DNA of 53,772 nt from an uncultured Mycoplasma sp. (GCA_946500895.1 CAMMXG010000007.1:1-53772), one strand, 5' to 3'. Positions 35,530-43,569 are shown, counted from the stretch's first letter. Notes: a model not told the origin generated them from the sequence alone. Program-made: numbers and translations.

Positions 35530-37304
35530 TAAACTACTACATATGGGTCTGTTGATGTGCCTGAACCTGATAATGTAAGACTTCCTTTTAAATTAATGAC
35601 TGGTCGGACACCAACTGTAGTATTCACACCAGCAGAATCGATGAAGCCATCTGAATAAACGCGGAATACGCGAGCGTAACTAGCACTAAAGGCATAGGGC
35701 GACATAGTCCAATAATATTGGCCTGTATAGAGATAGTAATTGCGATTACTTCTTCCTACTACGCCTCCCGAGTATGCTGTTTCATCCGCTGTAATTAGAC
35801 CTATTGGATAATCTAATATTTTATTTCCATTACCGCTTTCTTTCATTGTATATAAATCACTATCATTGTCACATTCAAAGGTTGGTGTTTTATTGTAAGA
35901 TAATCGAATATATGTTCCGTAATAGGTTGTGGTTGTTTCAGTTCCACCACTTCCATTGCTTGTATTTTCTCTAGTACTTGGTGTTCTGTCTCCGCAAAAT
36001 CCAGCATTTGTATCAATCTTGCCTGTATAATCAATAAGATTACTTTGATACCAACTGTCTAGTACTCCTTTAATTGTGCTATTTGTTCCTAAACCACGCA
36101 CTTGTCCAGTCGTATACATATATCCTACATAAGCATTATTATTATATGAACTATTGAAAGCGCTTGTTCCAATTTGCGTTTCTGCTCCTGTTGTTGTTGT
36201 GCTTGTTCCATTATAAATAAGTCTGATTGTTCCATCTCCATTGATGCGGATGATTCGCCAGTAGAATCCTCCAAATTGTACCCAGTTATCAGTTGGATTT
36301 CCTGCAAAATAATATACTTCTCCATCACTATCATATTGAGTACTATCAAGTGATTTATATATTGTTCCAGTGGTTGTTTCTTCCATTGTTATACTAAAAT
36401 CATCTCTTGTTAAAATGGTATCATAATGAGATAGGATATACTCTCTTCCTGCATATGGATTATATTCATCAAAATAAAGGGTGCATTCTGTATTAGTTGT
36501 GTTTAGATTTGATACATATATCTCTTCTTCTTTACTATCCCATCCGATACTGGCATTATTATTACATGTACTTTCTTCTGTATTTAATGTATATCCTTCA
36601 CTTGGGATATTATTACTTTGCTCATAGGTTCCATTATTTTCTATATAGATTCCTGCTATGGTCAAATCACTTGTTACTTCATTTTCTTCGATTGTGATTT
36701 CACCACTAAATGTGCCTCCTATATCTATATTTTGACTTTCATCTAAATTTGGATATTCTAATATGACATAATAATATACTACTTCTCCATCTAAACTTGA
36801 TGTTATAAATTCATCTGGTATTAATGTTACTTTTGTGTTTCCATTTTCTATTGTTCCTGTTGATATAATACTTCCTAAAGCATCTATATTACTTATACTA
36901 CATTCTTCATAATAAATTTTACTTGCTCCTAAATTTCCTATTACTTTATTACAACTTGCACTTACATCCATTTCACTTGTTGTTTTATATACAGTGTAAT
37001 TAATAGGAGTATTTAAAGTATTTGTTCCTTCCCATATGACATTATATGGTATTAAAGTATTATCTCCCGTTGCCGTTAATTTAATACTTGATACATTTTG
37101 ATGTCCTGGATAAACATCTAAATCATTAAATGATAAAGAACCTTCTACTATTAATTCTGAACCTTTTATTGTAGCAGTAGAAGCTTCTATTTCTGTTCCA
37201 CTTCCACCTACAAAACTAGAAGCAGCAAAATATGCTAGAGATACTCCTATTACTACTAATAAACAACTTACTATGATTATTAATTTTTTATTCTTCTCTT
37301 TCAT
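35529..37304 (-). CDS. Surface protein with SipW/TasA-like N-terminus and VRPVINL C-terminal domain
   Basis: This 591-residue exported protein has an N-terminal membrane signal (KKLIIIVSCLLVVIGVSLAYF) and then a beta-rich segment with LTATGDNTLIPYNVIW, resembling camelysin/TasA-type domains. A shared module at about 290-330 (TLRDDFSITMEETTTGTIY-like) is followed by the conserved block FAGNPTDNWVQFGGFYWRII and the end piece YYWTMSPY...GVRPVINLKGSLTLSGSG. The C-terminal domain resembles the DUF6273 or sulfatase-modifying/C-type-lectin-like fold (recognition by eye). The stretch between WTMSPY and GVRPVINL differs strongly from its tandem paralogue. ATG overlaps the upstream stop by one base. 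The ligand is unknown. Confidence 0.8.
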   Translation of the reverse strand: MKEKNKKLIIIVSCLLVVIGVSLAYFAASSFVGGSGTEIEASTATIKGSELIVEGSLSFNDLDVYPGHQNVSSIKLTATGDNTLIPYNVIWEGTNTLNTPINYTVYKTTSEMDVSASCNKVIGNLGASKIYYEECSISNIDALGSIISTGTIENGNTKVTLIPDEFITSSLDGEVVYYYVILEYPNLDESQNIDIGGTFSGEITIEENEVTSDLTIAGIYIENNGTYEQSNNIPSEGYTLNTEESTCNNNASIGWDSKEEEIYVSNLNTTNTECTLYFDEYNPYAGREYILSHYDTILTRDDFSITMEETTTGTIYKSLDSTQYDSDGEVYYFAGNPTDNWVQFGGFYWRIIRINGDGTIRLIYNGTSTTTTGAETQIGTSAFNSSYNNNAYVGYMYTTGQVRGLGTNSTIKGVLDSWYQSNLIDYTGKIDTNAGFCGDRTPSTRENTSNGSGGTETTTTYYGTYIRLSYNKTPTFECDNDSDLYTMKESGNGNKILDYPIGLITADETAYSGGVVGRSNRNYYLYTGQYYWTMSPYAFSASYARVFRVYSDGFIDSAGVNTTVGVRPVINLKGSLTLSGSGTSTDPYVVV

Positions 37305-38554
37305 TATGCTGCTCCTTCTACTGTATATGGATCACTACTTGTTCCTGAACCAGCTAAAGTTATATCTGCTTTCAGATTGATGACTGGACGTACACCAAAT
37401 GGATTAGTTACCAGGTAGACACCACCATCGCTGGTGAGCCAACCAGCACTATCAACAAGGAATATACAAGCATAAGCAAAATCTCTATTAAAATTGTATG
37501 GTGACATGGTCCAATAGTTTTGCCCTGTATATAGATAGTAATCTTCGTTAGTCGTATTATACAGTCCGCCAGCATAGGCCACTTCATCTGAGCTAATTAA
37601 TCCGATTGGATAGCTTAATGCTCCGTTTCCATCTTCACTTCCGCTTGTTGTATACAAATTGCTATCATTTTCACATTCGAATGTTGGTGCTTTGTTAGTA
37701 ATAAGTCTGATATATGCTCCATAATAGGTTGTACTCGTTCCTGTTCCTCCTCCACTGGATCCCGATGTATTCGTATAAGATGTCCGATCTCCACAGAATC
37801 CTGCATTGCCATCTAAATACCCTGCATAACTTGCTAGATTATTTTGATACCACGCATCAAGTACTCCTTTGATTGTACTATCACTAGTTAATCCATGTAC
37901 TTGATTGATTTCATACATATATCCCACATAGGCATTATCATTATAACTGGTATTGAATGCACTCGTTCCTATTTGAGTATCTGAACTTGTTGTGTTAGCT
38001 GATGTTCCTTGATAGATCATCCTTATACTTCCATCTTCGTTAATTCGAATAATTCGCCAATAAAATCCTCCAAATCTTACCCAGTTATCTGTTGGGTTTC
38101 CTGCAAAATAATATGTTCTTCCTTTAGATGTATCTGCATAGTAGATTGTTCCTGTTGTTGTATCTGTTACTGTCACACTAAAATCATTTCTTGTTAGTTG
38201 TGTTGGGTAATTTTCTAGGATTTGTTCTCCAGCATTTGGTTCATAAATATTAAAATACATATAACATGTTGTTCCATCTGCTTCAAGATTATTTAAATAT
38301 AATTTATTATCTTTCCAAACTGGTGTGGCATTATTGGTACATATACTTCTTTCTGTATTTAGAGTATATCCTGTTTGAGGTAAGCTTGATGTTTCTTCAT
38401 ATCCTCCCTCTTCTTTTTCTATATAAAATGCTAATGAAGTATTTGTTGTATCTTCTTTTTCTTCTATTAGTACTTGTTTTTCTTCTTTTGGTATGCTTAA
38501 TATTCCTATCGTTAATACTACTATTCCTACTAAAACTAATCCTACTTTTTTCAT
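37304..38554 (-). CDS. Surface protein, tandem paralogue with VRPVINL domain
   Basis: The 416-residue exported paralogue of the next gene has a signal anchor (KKVGLVLVGIVVLTIGILSI) and then a short linker in place of the long beta-rich domain. The shared TGYTLNTERSICTNNATPVW module, FAGNPTDNWVRFGGFYWRII and YLYTGQNYWTMSPY...FGVRPVINLK follow. The central blocks are nearly identical between the two proteins, while the stretch after WTMSPY is different in sequence and about six residues longer here. ATG 38554 is chosen because AAAGGAAG precedes it. It is the first gene of a two-gene operon. Confidence 0.8.
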   Translation of the reverse strand: MKKVGLVLVGIVVLTIGILSIPKEEKQVLIEEKEDTTNTSLAFYIEKEEGGYEETSSLPQTGYTLNTERSICTNNATPVWKDNKLYLNNLEADGTTCYMYFNIYEPNAGEQILENYPTQLTRNDFSVTVTDTTTGTIYYADTSKGRTYYFAGNPTDNWVRFGGFYWRIIRINEDGSIRMIYQGTSANTTSSDTQIGTSAFNTSYNDNAYVGYMYEINQVHGLTSDSTIKGVLDAWYQNNLASYAGYLDGNAGFCGDRTSYTNTSGSSGGGTGTSTTYYGAYIRLITNKAPTFECENDSNLYTTSGSEDGNGALSYPIGLISSDEVAYAGGLYNTTNEDYYLYTGQNYWTMSPYNFNRDFAYACIFLVDSAGWLTSDGGVYLVTNPFGVRPVINLKADITLAGSGTSSDPYTVEGAA

Positions 38555-38609
38555 ATAATCTTCCTTTACTCCATTCATTTTATATCAGATAAATACTTTA
38601 TCCAAGCGA

Positions 38610-38628
38610 TTCGACAAAACTTGTCAAA
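38610..38628. promoter_or_regulatory. Inverted pair of Spo0A-like boxes upstream of the surface operon
   Basis: TTCGACAA (38610-38617) and TTGTCAAA (38621-38628) form an inverted repeat with a 3-bp gap and one mismatch. One arm is an exact 0A box (TGTCGAA on minus). It lies 56 bp before the ATG and includes a TTGACA that could serve as -35. Binding is not shown. Confidence 0.4.
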
Positions 38629-38749
38629 GTTTCTTTTTTTATAGTTATATTATGCCTATCATAATATATTTCTAATATACATTATTATTGAGCAAAAATC
38701 AATAGTTTTGTTACTATTTGCGTACTTATTTTTTGACTTTTACAATTAC

Positions 38750-39007
38750 TTATTCATAACTCATTTGCGTTACATCATAACCATAGTATTCTAAAATACT
38801 TACTGCTTTTCTTGATTTTGTTCCTTTGTTACATACAATAAAATAACGTTTATTTTTATCAAGTAGTGTTTTATAATTAAGCATTAACTTTTCATATGGT
38901 ATATTAATACTGTCAGGATGATGGAAGTCAGCATAATCTAGAGGATGTTGAACATCTATTAAAGTACCCATATTTTTATAATAATCTTTTATATTTAATC
39001 TTTTCAT
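38750..39007 (-). CDS. Rhodanese-like domain protein
   Basis: The 85-residue single-domain rhodanese has LIDVQHPLDYADFHHPDSINIPYEKL and the active-site loop YFIVCNKGTKSRKAVSILEYYGY, with the catalytic Cys in CNKGTKSR. The family carries sulfur from thiosulfate or persulfide to acceptors. It is short but complete. It stands alone upstream of the surface-protein operon, with an AT-rich gap on both sides. Confidence 0.88.
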   Translation of the reverse strand: MKRLNIKDYYKNMGTLIDVQHPLDYADFHHPDSINIPYEKLMLNYKTLLDKNKRYFIVCNKGTKSRKAVSILEYYGYDVTQMSYE

Positions 39008-39142
39008 AGTTCATCACAATTTATTTTATGACATATAAAAAATAAGACTTAGTTCATTTGTCTTATTTTTTGTTTATAAATATCATATCTTTTATTAATT
39101 TTACATATAATAAAGTGAAAGTCATAGATTGGTTAAATACAC

Positions 39143-39198
39143 TAACCTTAAAATATAATTCGGATTTCGATATTTTAAGTTACATAACCTTAAAATAT
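39143..39198. promoter_or_regulatory. Three copies of a TAACCTTAAAATAT box
   Basis: TAACCTTAAAATAT occurs at 39143-39156 and 39185-39198, with an inverted near-copy (one base shorter) at 39170-39182. The last copy abuts the -35 box of the toxin-antitoxin promoter. They look like binding sites for a regulator, possibly giving a palindromic operator. Confidence 0.55.
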
Positions 39199-39199
39199 T

Positions 39200-39228
39200 T
39201 TGACTTTCTAACTAAAGTGTGGTATATT
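39200..39228 (+). promoter_or_regulatory. Promoter of the type III toxin-antitoxin locus
   Basis: TTGACT (39200-39205) and TATATT (39223-39228) are 17 bp apart. Transcription should start at about 39236, about 20 nt before the first RNA repeat. Confidence 0.75.
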
Positions 39229-39256
39229 ATACACACAGGAAATTATATAATTGGTT

Positions 39257-39292
39257 GCGTTGTGAAGATTGATATCGAGGAACATATTAGTC
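39257..39292 (+). repeat. Antitoxin RNA repeat, copy 1 (36 nt)
   Basis: The unit starts GCGTTGTGAAGATTG and ends GGAACATATTAGTC. It differs from copy 2 at one base (C at 39276, T at 39337). The period between copies is 61 nt. Confidence 0.95.
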
Positions 39293-39317
39293 AACCAAAT
39301 AATTTCATCGATGAATA

Positions 39318-39353
39318 GCGTTGTGAAGATTGATATTGAGGAACATATTAGTC
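39318..39353 (+). repeat. Antitoxin RNA repeat, copy 2 (36 nt)
   Basis: This is the second unit, 35 of 36 bases identical to copy 1, with different flanking helix arms. Confidence 0.95.
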
Positions 39354-39365
39354 TATTCTAGTTGT

Positions 39366-39399
39366 AGGAAACTCTACTATGTAGGGTTTCCTTATTTTT
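39366..39399 (+). terminator. Terminator between antitoxin RNA and toxin gene
   Basis: AGGAAACTCTAC (39366-39377) pairs with GTAGGGTTTCCT (39381-39392) with one G-T pair, followed by TATTTTTA. Type III systems use such a leaky terminator to set the ratio of RNA to toxin. Confidence 0.88.
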
Positions 39400-39415
39400 A
39401 TATCAGGAGGTTTAA

Positions 39416-39793
39416 ATGTTAAATGGTCAAATATATAATATAGACTTTAGTGGTAATAAAGGTTCTGAAATAAATAGTATTCATCTGGGTATTATATTTC
39501 CTATGCCTGGAGTAAGTAATATGGTGTTTTGCATATTTCTTACTAGTCCTAAAGCCAAACATTTTAAAACTATTAATGATTTTAATTCAAGGAATTATTT
39601 AGAATTAAGATATCAAAATCTTGTATATATAGATCAAACAGATTCTATTGCTTTATTAGATCAAATGCGAAGTATATCAATAAAAAGATTGTTAAATACG
39701 TATCATAATATTATTTTAAATGACAAAAATATTCAATTATTAACATTAAAAGCAACTAAGTATTTAAGAAATGTTTTGAAGCAAAAAATATAA
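39416..39793 (+). CDS. Putative type III toxin, MazF/ToxN-like endoribonuclease
   Basis: The 125-residue protein begins MLNGQIYNIDFSGNKGSEIN, has a predicted beta-barrel core with HLGIIFPMP and MVFCIFLTSPKAKHF, and continues ELRYQNLVYIDQTDSIALLDQ, MRSISIKRLLN and a C-terminal helix. The G.IY..DF..N.GSE start, the loop with Thr-Ser and the DQ.R.IS end recall the MazF/PemK fold shared by type III toxins, but I cannot place it in ToxN, CptN or TenpN. AGGAGG lies six bases before the ATG. It directly follows the RNA repeats and terminator and has no protein antitoxin partner. It is shorter than classical ToxN (about 170). Confidence 0.75.
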   Translation: MLNGQIYNIDFSGNKGSEINSIHLGIIFPMPGVSNMVFCIFLTSPKAKHFKTINDFNSRNYLELRYQNLVYIDQTDSIALLDQMRSISIKRLLNTYHNIILNDKNIQLLTLKATKYLRNVLKQKI

Positions 39794-39896
39794 TTACTCT
39801 TAATGATAATTGGAACAGTATATATGCTCACATAAAAGTAAGTATTACTTGAGTATTACGCACGAAATTTCAATAATGTTTATCGAGGTTTTATCA

Positions 39897-39935
39897 CATA
39901 AAAAATCCCATAAATTTAAGATTTAAGGGACTTTT
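39897..39935 (-). terminator. Terminator of the coupling-protein gene
   Basis: AAGTCCC and GGGATTT arms flank an AT-rich loop. T-rich sequence follows on the minus strand. Confidence 0.6.
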
Positions 39936-39949
39936 ATTGATTTACAAAA

Positions 39950-42286
39950 TTATTCATTGAAGAAATCATCAAAGAATTCATCATCTGTTATAACATTGTC
40001 ATTAACAATAATACTATCAGCATCCACATTAATTTTTGGTTTATTTTGATTATTTATATTTGGCTCTTCTCTTTTTGGCTCAGCTGGTTGTGTTATTTGA
40101 TTTTGGTTTAAATTATTTATATTATTGTTTGTTACTACTTCTTCTGTTTTAGTTACTGGAGGAACAGGATTTTCCTCAGGAACTGATGTTGGTTCTGTTT
40201 TTGGAGCAGTCGGAATGTTTGAAGCCACTTGTTCCATTTTTTTGTTTGATGCTTCCATTTCTGCTTTTTGTCTTGCCTCTTCTTCATCTAGCTCTTTTAA
40301 TCTTCTGTCAATGTCTTTCATCATTTGATCAATATCCATATCTGATAGGCTACTCATTGGTTTATTAAACATTGGATTAGAACTAAATGGTGATGAAGAT
40401 GGTGTTTGGTTTATGCCATTATTTGGCATTGAATTCATTGCAGATTGTCCACTATTTGGTGTTGGTGATGAAAATGGATTCATCATACTACTAGTTGTAA
40501 ATGGGTTACCAAAGTTAGTACTAAATGGTGTAGAACTATTATTGTTATTTTCAAGGTTGTTCATCATTTGTTTTCTTTTTTCTTCGGTAACATATTTCTT
40601 TAAATCAAATAATTCAATCTTTTTGATTTCTCTATTTGGATATGGAGCTTCTTCTCTTGTCATTCCCCAATCCATTTTAAAATCTGGTTCTAATTTTGTT
40701 TTAAAAGGATTCATACGAAGTCTAATAATGATTGCTTGGAATAACTTTAACTTTTGTAAGTCTGATACGGTTACTAGTGGAGTTGATGCAGTTTTATCTT
40801 TTTCTTTTGATTTTACTTCTCCACACATTTTAGATATTTCTTCTAGAGCGGCTAACTCAGTAGATATTAAGTATACTAAATTACCACAGTTACCTTTGAT
40901 AATTTCTGCTACTTCTTTGCCATATACATCATTTAATTGAGCAAAGTTTTGGATGATAAAGGTAAATCTAATATCACGAGAACGAGCTGCAGAAACCATT
41001 GAATCCACATCTTTTAGAGGTGGCATATTCGCAAACTCATCCAAAATAAAGTTTGTTCTAAATGGAAGTTTACCACCATTTTCTTGAGCTACATCAATTA
41101 ATGTTTCATAGCATTGTTTAATAAATATTGTCATTAAAGAGTGATATGTTTTTTTCTCATCATGAATAATCATGAATACTGCTGTTTTTTCACGACCAAT
41201 ATCTTGCATGTTAAAATCACTGTAAGCAAGCATTTCACTAAGACTTTCTCTTGATGAGAATAGTCTTATTTTTTGTCTGAATGTAGAAAGAATTCCACCC
41301 TTGGTTTCATTTGGAGCATTAATTGTGTTTGAGGCAAAGATGTATGGACTTGATTCTGCTCCTTTTAAATTAAAATATTCTTTAATATAATTACTTGTAG
41401 CATAACGTTCTTCGCCGACACTGGACATATAGTTAATACTATTTAAGTTTACTTCTTTTTCTTTGGCATCGTAAAATAATCCTAATGCTAAACCTGAGAA
41501 ATAGTCGGCAGCACTTTTTTCCCAGAAATCAGAATCATTACTTTTCTTGGTTTGGTCATATAATATATTTAGCGCAACGTCATCTAATAATTCCGTTGAT
41601 TTATCAGTATTTCCCTCTTTATAATACCTGTAAGGTAAAGTTAGAGGATTCCATGCATTACCATGAGCAGGCTCTCTAAAATTTAAAACAATAATTTTAT
41701 AGCCACGTTCTTTTAAGGCTGATGCTGCATATTTATAAATTTCACCTTTTGGGTCAGTGATAATCATTGATTCACCTTTTTTAGCAAGTAAGTTAACCAT
41801 TGGTTTTACAATTGTTTGGGTTTTACCAGAACCAGTAGAACCAATTACTAAATTATGGTATTCACCATTATCTACCCATATTTCTTTACCATTATTAATT
41901 AAAGGAATTCCTGCTGCATTTAGAGTTTCGGCTTTTGGATCAACTTTTGCTACATTGGTATCATTTTTGATTTCTTTTTCGGTTGCCCATCTTGCATAAC
42001 CACTTTCTTGTTTTTCGCCTAGTTTGATGCCAAAACCTTTTCCTTTTTCTTTATTAAATATATAAGAAGACACACTTGAAAATATTAAAACTAAAGCAAT
42101 TACAAACATAAATAAAGTAAGTACAATATAATCACCGGTAAAAGCTTCAAATGGGAGTAAGCCATAAAATTCACCTTCATTGATAAAAGATGAGAAATTT
42201 AAAACAGCAATAGCACATAAATATAGTAGTAAAATACAATATAAACAAAATATTAAAGCATCTTTTGGTGTTATTTTAAACTTCAT
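39950..42286 (-). CDS. Type IV secretion coupling protein, VirD4/TraG family
   Basis: This membrane-anchored ATPase of 778 residues has two N-terminal helices (about 10-35 and 50-75). Walker A is VIGSTGSGKTQT, the Walker B region is ESMIITDPKGEIYK, and the TraG signature FILDEFANMPPLKDVDSMVSAARSRDI is followed by FIIQNFAQLNDVYG. The C-terminal 220 residues are disordered and rich in Asn, Pro and Ser with an acidic end. In conjugation, such proteins link relaxase-DNA to the secretion channel, but no relaxase or channel gene is present here. ATG 42286 has GGGAGGA upstream. The gene stands alone. Confidence 0.92.
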   Translation of the reverse strand: MKFKITPKDALIFCLYCILLLYLCAIAVLNFSSFINEGEFYGLLPFEAFTGDYIVLTLFMFVIALVLIFSSVSSYIFNKEKGKGFGIKLGEKQESGYARWATEKEIKNDTNVAKVDPKAETLNAAGIPLINNGKEIWVDNGEYHNLVIGSTGSGKTQTIVKPMVNLLAKKGESMIITDPKGEIYKYAASALKERGYKIIVLNFREPAHGNAWNPLTLPYRYYKEGNTDKSTELLDDVALNILYDQTKKSNDSDFWEKSAADYFSGLALGLFYDAKEKEVNLNSINYMSSVGEERYATSNYIKEYFNLKGAESSPYIFASNTINAPNETKGGILSTFRQKIRLFSSRESLSEMLAYSDFNMQDIGREKTAVFMIIHDEKKTYHSLMTIFIKQCYETLIDVAQENGGKLPFRTNFILDEFANMPPLKDVDSMVSAARSRDIRFTFIIQNFAQLNDVYGKEVAEIIKGNCGNLVYLISTELAALEEISKMCGEVKSKEKDKTASTPLVTVSDLQKLKLFQAIIIRLRMNPFKTKLEPDFKMDWGMTREEAPYPNREIKKIELFDLKKYVTEEKRKQMMNNLENNNNSSTPFSTNFGNPFTTSSMMNPFSSPTPNSGQSAMNSMPNNGINQTPSSSPFSSNPMFNKPMSSLSDMDIDQMMKDIDRRLKELDEEEARQKAEMEASNKKMEQVASNIPTAPKTEPTSVPEENPVPPVTKTEEVVTNNNINNLNQNQITQPAEPKREEPNINNQNKPKINVDADSIIVNDNVITDDEFFDDFFNE

Positions 42287-42348
42287 ACTAATCCTCCCGA
42301 TCACAAACTAAGTTTATTATACTACAAAACCATTAAAAGGAAAAGAGA

Positions 42349-42804
42349 TTAATTGATTTTGTAGGGATAAAACATATTAAAATATACCGTGTTATCAAAG
42401 TAGAATTCTTCTAAATTATAGGTGTTTGCATACACCTCAAAAAAATCTACTAATATTTTGTATTCTTCGTTCATTTCATAATGAAGACGTGATGCAACTA
42501 AATAATAATAAGCAGTATAAAAATTAAATTCATCTAAATTGTAGTTTTCTTTTAGCTCTTCTATTTCATCGCTGTATTTTTCAAAAAAAGCATATGCACT
42601 TTCCTCTGGATTTTTATATATTTCTGTATCATTATGATAACAATATTCTTCATCTATTTCTTCGGTACAATTTAAAGTAGTAAATTCATGATGTAAAAAC
42701 AGATAAGAGTTGATACCTAAAAATAAAATTACAATTACTAATAAAATTAATAACACTAAAAAAAGACGATGTTTATCAAAGAAGCTAACTACTCTTTTTA
42801 TCAT
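42349..42804 (-). CDS. Hypothetical single-pass membrane protein
   Basis: The 151-residue protein has one N-terminal membrane helix (about 13-35, FLVLLILLVIVILFLGINSY) followed by an acidic outer domain rich in Tyr and Glu. Two Cys (NCTEEIDEEYC) are close together. I see no known family. It overlaps the uppS end by 20 bp and so is co-transcribed with it. Confidence 0.7.
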   Translation of the reverse strand: MIKRVVSFFDKHRLFLVLLILLVIVILFLGINSYLFLHHEFTTLNCTEEIDEEYCYHNDTEIYKNPEESAYAFFEKYSDEIEELKENYNLDEFNFYTAYYYLVASRLHYEMNEEYKILVDFFEVYANTYNLEEFYFDNTVYFNMFYPYKIN

Positions 42805-43495
42805 TCAATCCTCCAAAGCGACGGTCTCTATTTTCGTACATGAATAAAGCTTTGTTAAATTCTGATTTATCAAAATCTGGAAAATAGGTATTTGTAAAAT
42901 AAAATTCACTATAACTCATTTCATAAAGCATAAAATTACTTACTCTAAGTTCGCCACCAGTACGAATTAATAAATCAATTGGTGGTAATTCATGGTACAT
43001 GTAATGATTAAAATCTTCTCTTTTAAAATTACTTACATCTAAACCATTTTTGATGTCTTCAGCAAGACGTATTGCCCCATCAATAATTTCTTCTTGGCCA
43101 CCATAATTTAAGCAAATATTTAGAATTCCCGCTGTATTATCTTTCGTTTTTTTCTCAATATTGTTTATCGCTTCTATGACATCACTTCTTAAGTTTGTCT
43201 TTCTTCCGGAAATTACTACTTTAACTCCCTTTTTATTTATTTTTTCAAACTTAGTATTAAAATATTTTACTACTAAATCCATTAAGTAATTTACTTCTTT
43301 TGCATCTCTCTTAAAATTATCAGTTGAAAAAGCATATACACTTAATACTTTTACTCCCATATCTATGGCATGAATGGCTAACTTTTCTAGAGTTTTACTT
43401 CCCTCTAAATGTCCTGCACTACGAACAAGTCCTCTTTTCGTTGCCCATCTGCCATTTCCATCCATAATGATTGCTACATGTTTTGGTACGTTCAC
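42785..43495 (-). CDS. uppS: Undecaprenyl diphosphate synthase (isoprenyl transferase)
   Basis: UppS makes the C55 lipid carrier for wall synthesis. The 236-residue cis-prenyltransferase has the substrate loop HVAIIMDGNGRWATKRGL (catalytic Asp in MDGNGRW), SVYAFSTDNFKR, ICLNYGGQEEI, DLLIRTGGELRVSNFMLYEMSYSEFYF and PDFDKSEFNKAL. The family's usual RTSGE is RTGGE here. Start GTG 43495. Usually followed by cdsA, but here by a membrane protein of unknown function. Confidence 0.95.
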   Translation of the reverse strand: MNVPKHVAIIMDGNGRWATKRGLVRSAGHLEGSKTLEKLAIHAIDMGVKVLSVYAFSTDNFKRDAKEVNYLMDLVVKYFNTKFEKINKKGVKVVISGRKTNLRSDVIEAINNIEKKTKDNTAGILNICLNYGGQEEIIDGAIRLAEDIKNGLDVSNFKREDFNHYMYHELPPIDLLIRTGGELRVSNFMLYEMSYSEFYFTNTYFPDFDKSEFNKALFMYENRDRRFGGLNDKKSS

Positions 43496-43532
43496 AAAAA
43501 CACCATCCTTTGCATAAATTATAACATAGATG

Positions 43533-43561
43533 TTGCATGAAAACTATATATTTGTTATAAT
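43533..43561 (+). promoter_or_regulatory. tRNA promoter
   Basis: TTGCAT (43533-43538) and TATAAT (43556-43561) are 17 bp apart, with transcription expected to start two or three bases before the tRNA. Confidence 0.75.
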
Positions 43562-43569
43562 TTAGTTAT

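Larger units (their letters stand above)
39236..39399 (+). ncRNA. Putative type III antitoxin RNA (two structured repeats)
   Basis: A short leader is followed by two copies of a 36-nt unit and then an intrinsic terminator. Each unit is enclosed by its own helix: TTGGTT pairs with AACCAA around copy 1, and GAATA pairs with TATTC around copy 2. The helices differ in sequence but keep pairing, as expected for a structured RNA. Within a unit TGATAT can pair with ATATTA. Type III antitoxins are tandem RNA repeats upstream of a terminator and a toxin gene, the layout seen here. The repeat sequence itself matches no family I can name. Confidence 0.75.

Noticed and set aside
39257-39353. Two 36-bp repeats could be a minimal CRISPR array
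   Set aside because: Only one 25-bp interval, no cas genes, flanking arms pair with each other, and a promoter, terminator and toxin gene follow. A structured antitoxin RNA explains all of this.
38750-42286. An integrated conjugative element bounded by the rhodanese gene and the coupling protein
   Set aside because: No integrase, relaxase, channel genes or flanking direct repeats were found, so only an orphan coupling protein is claimed.
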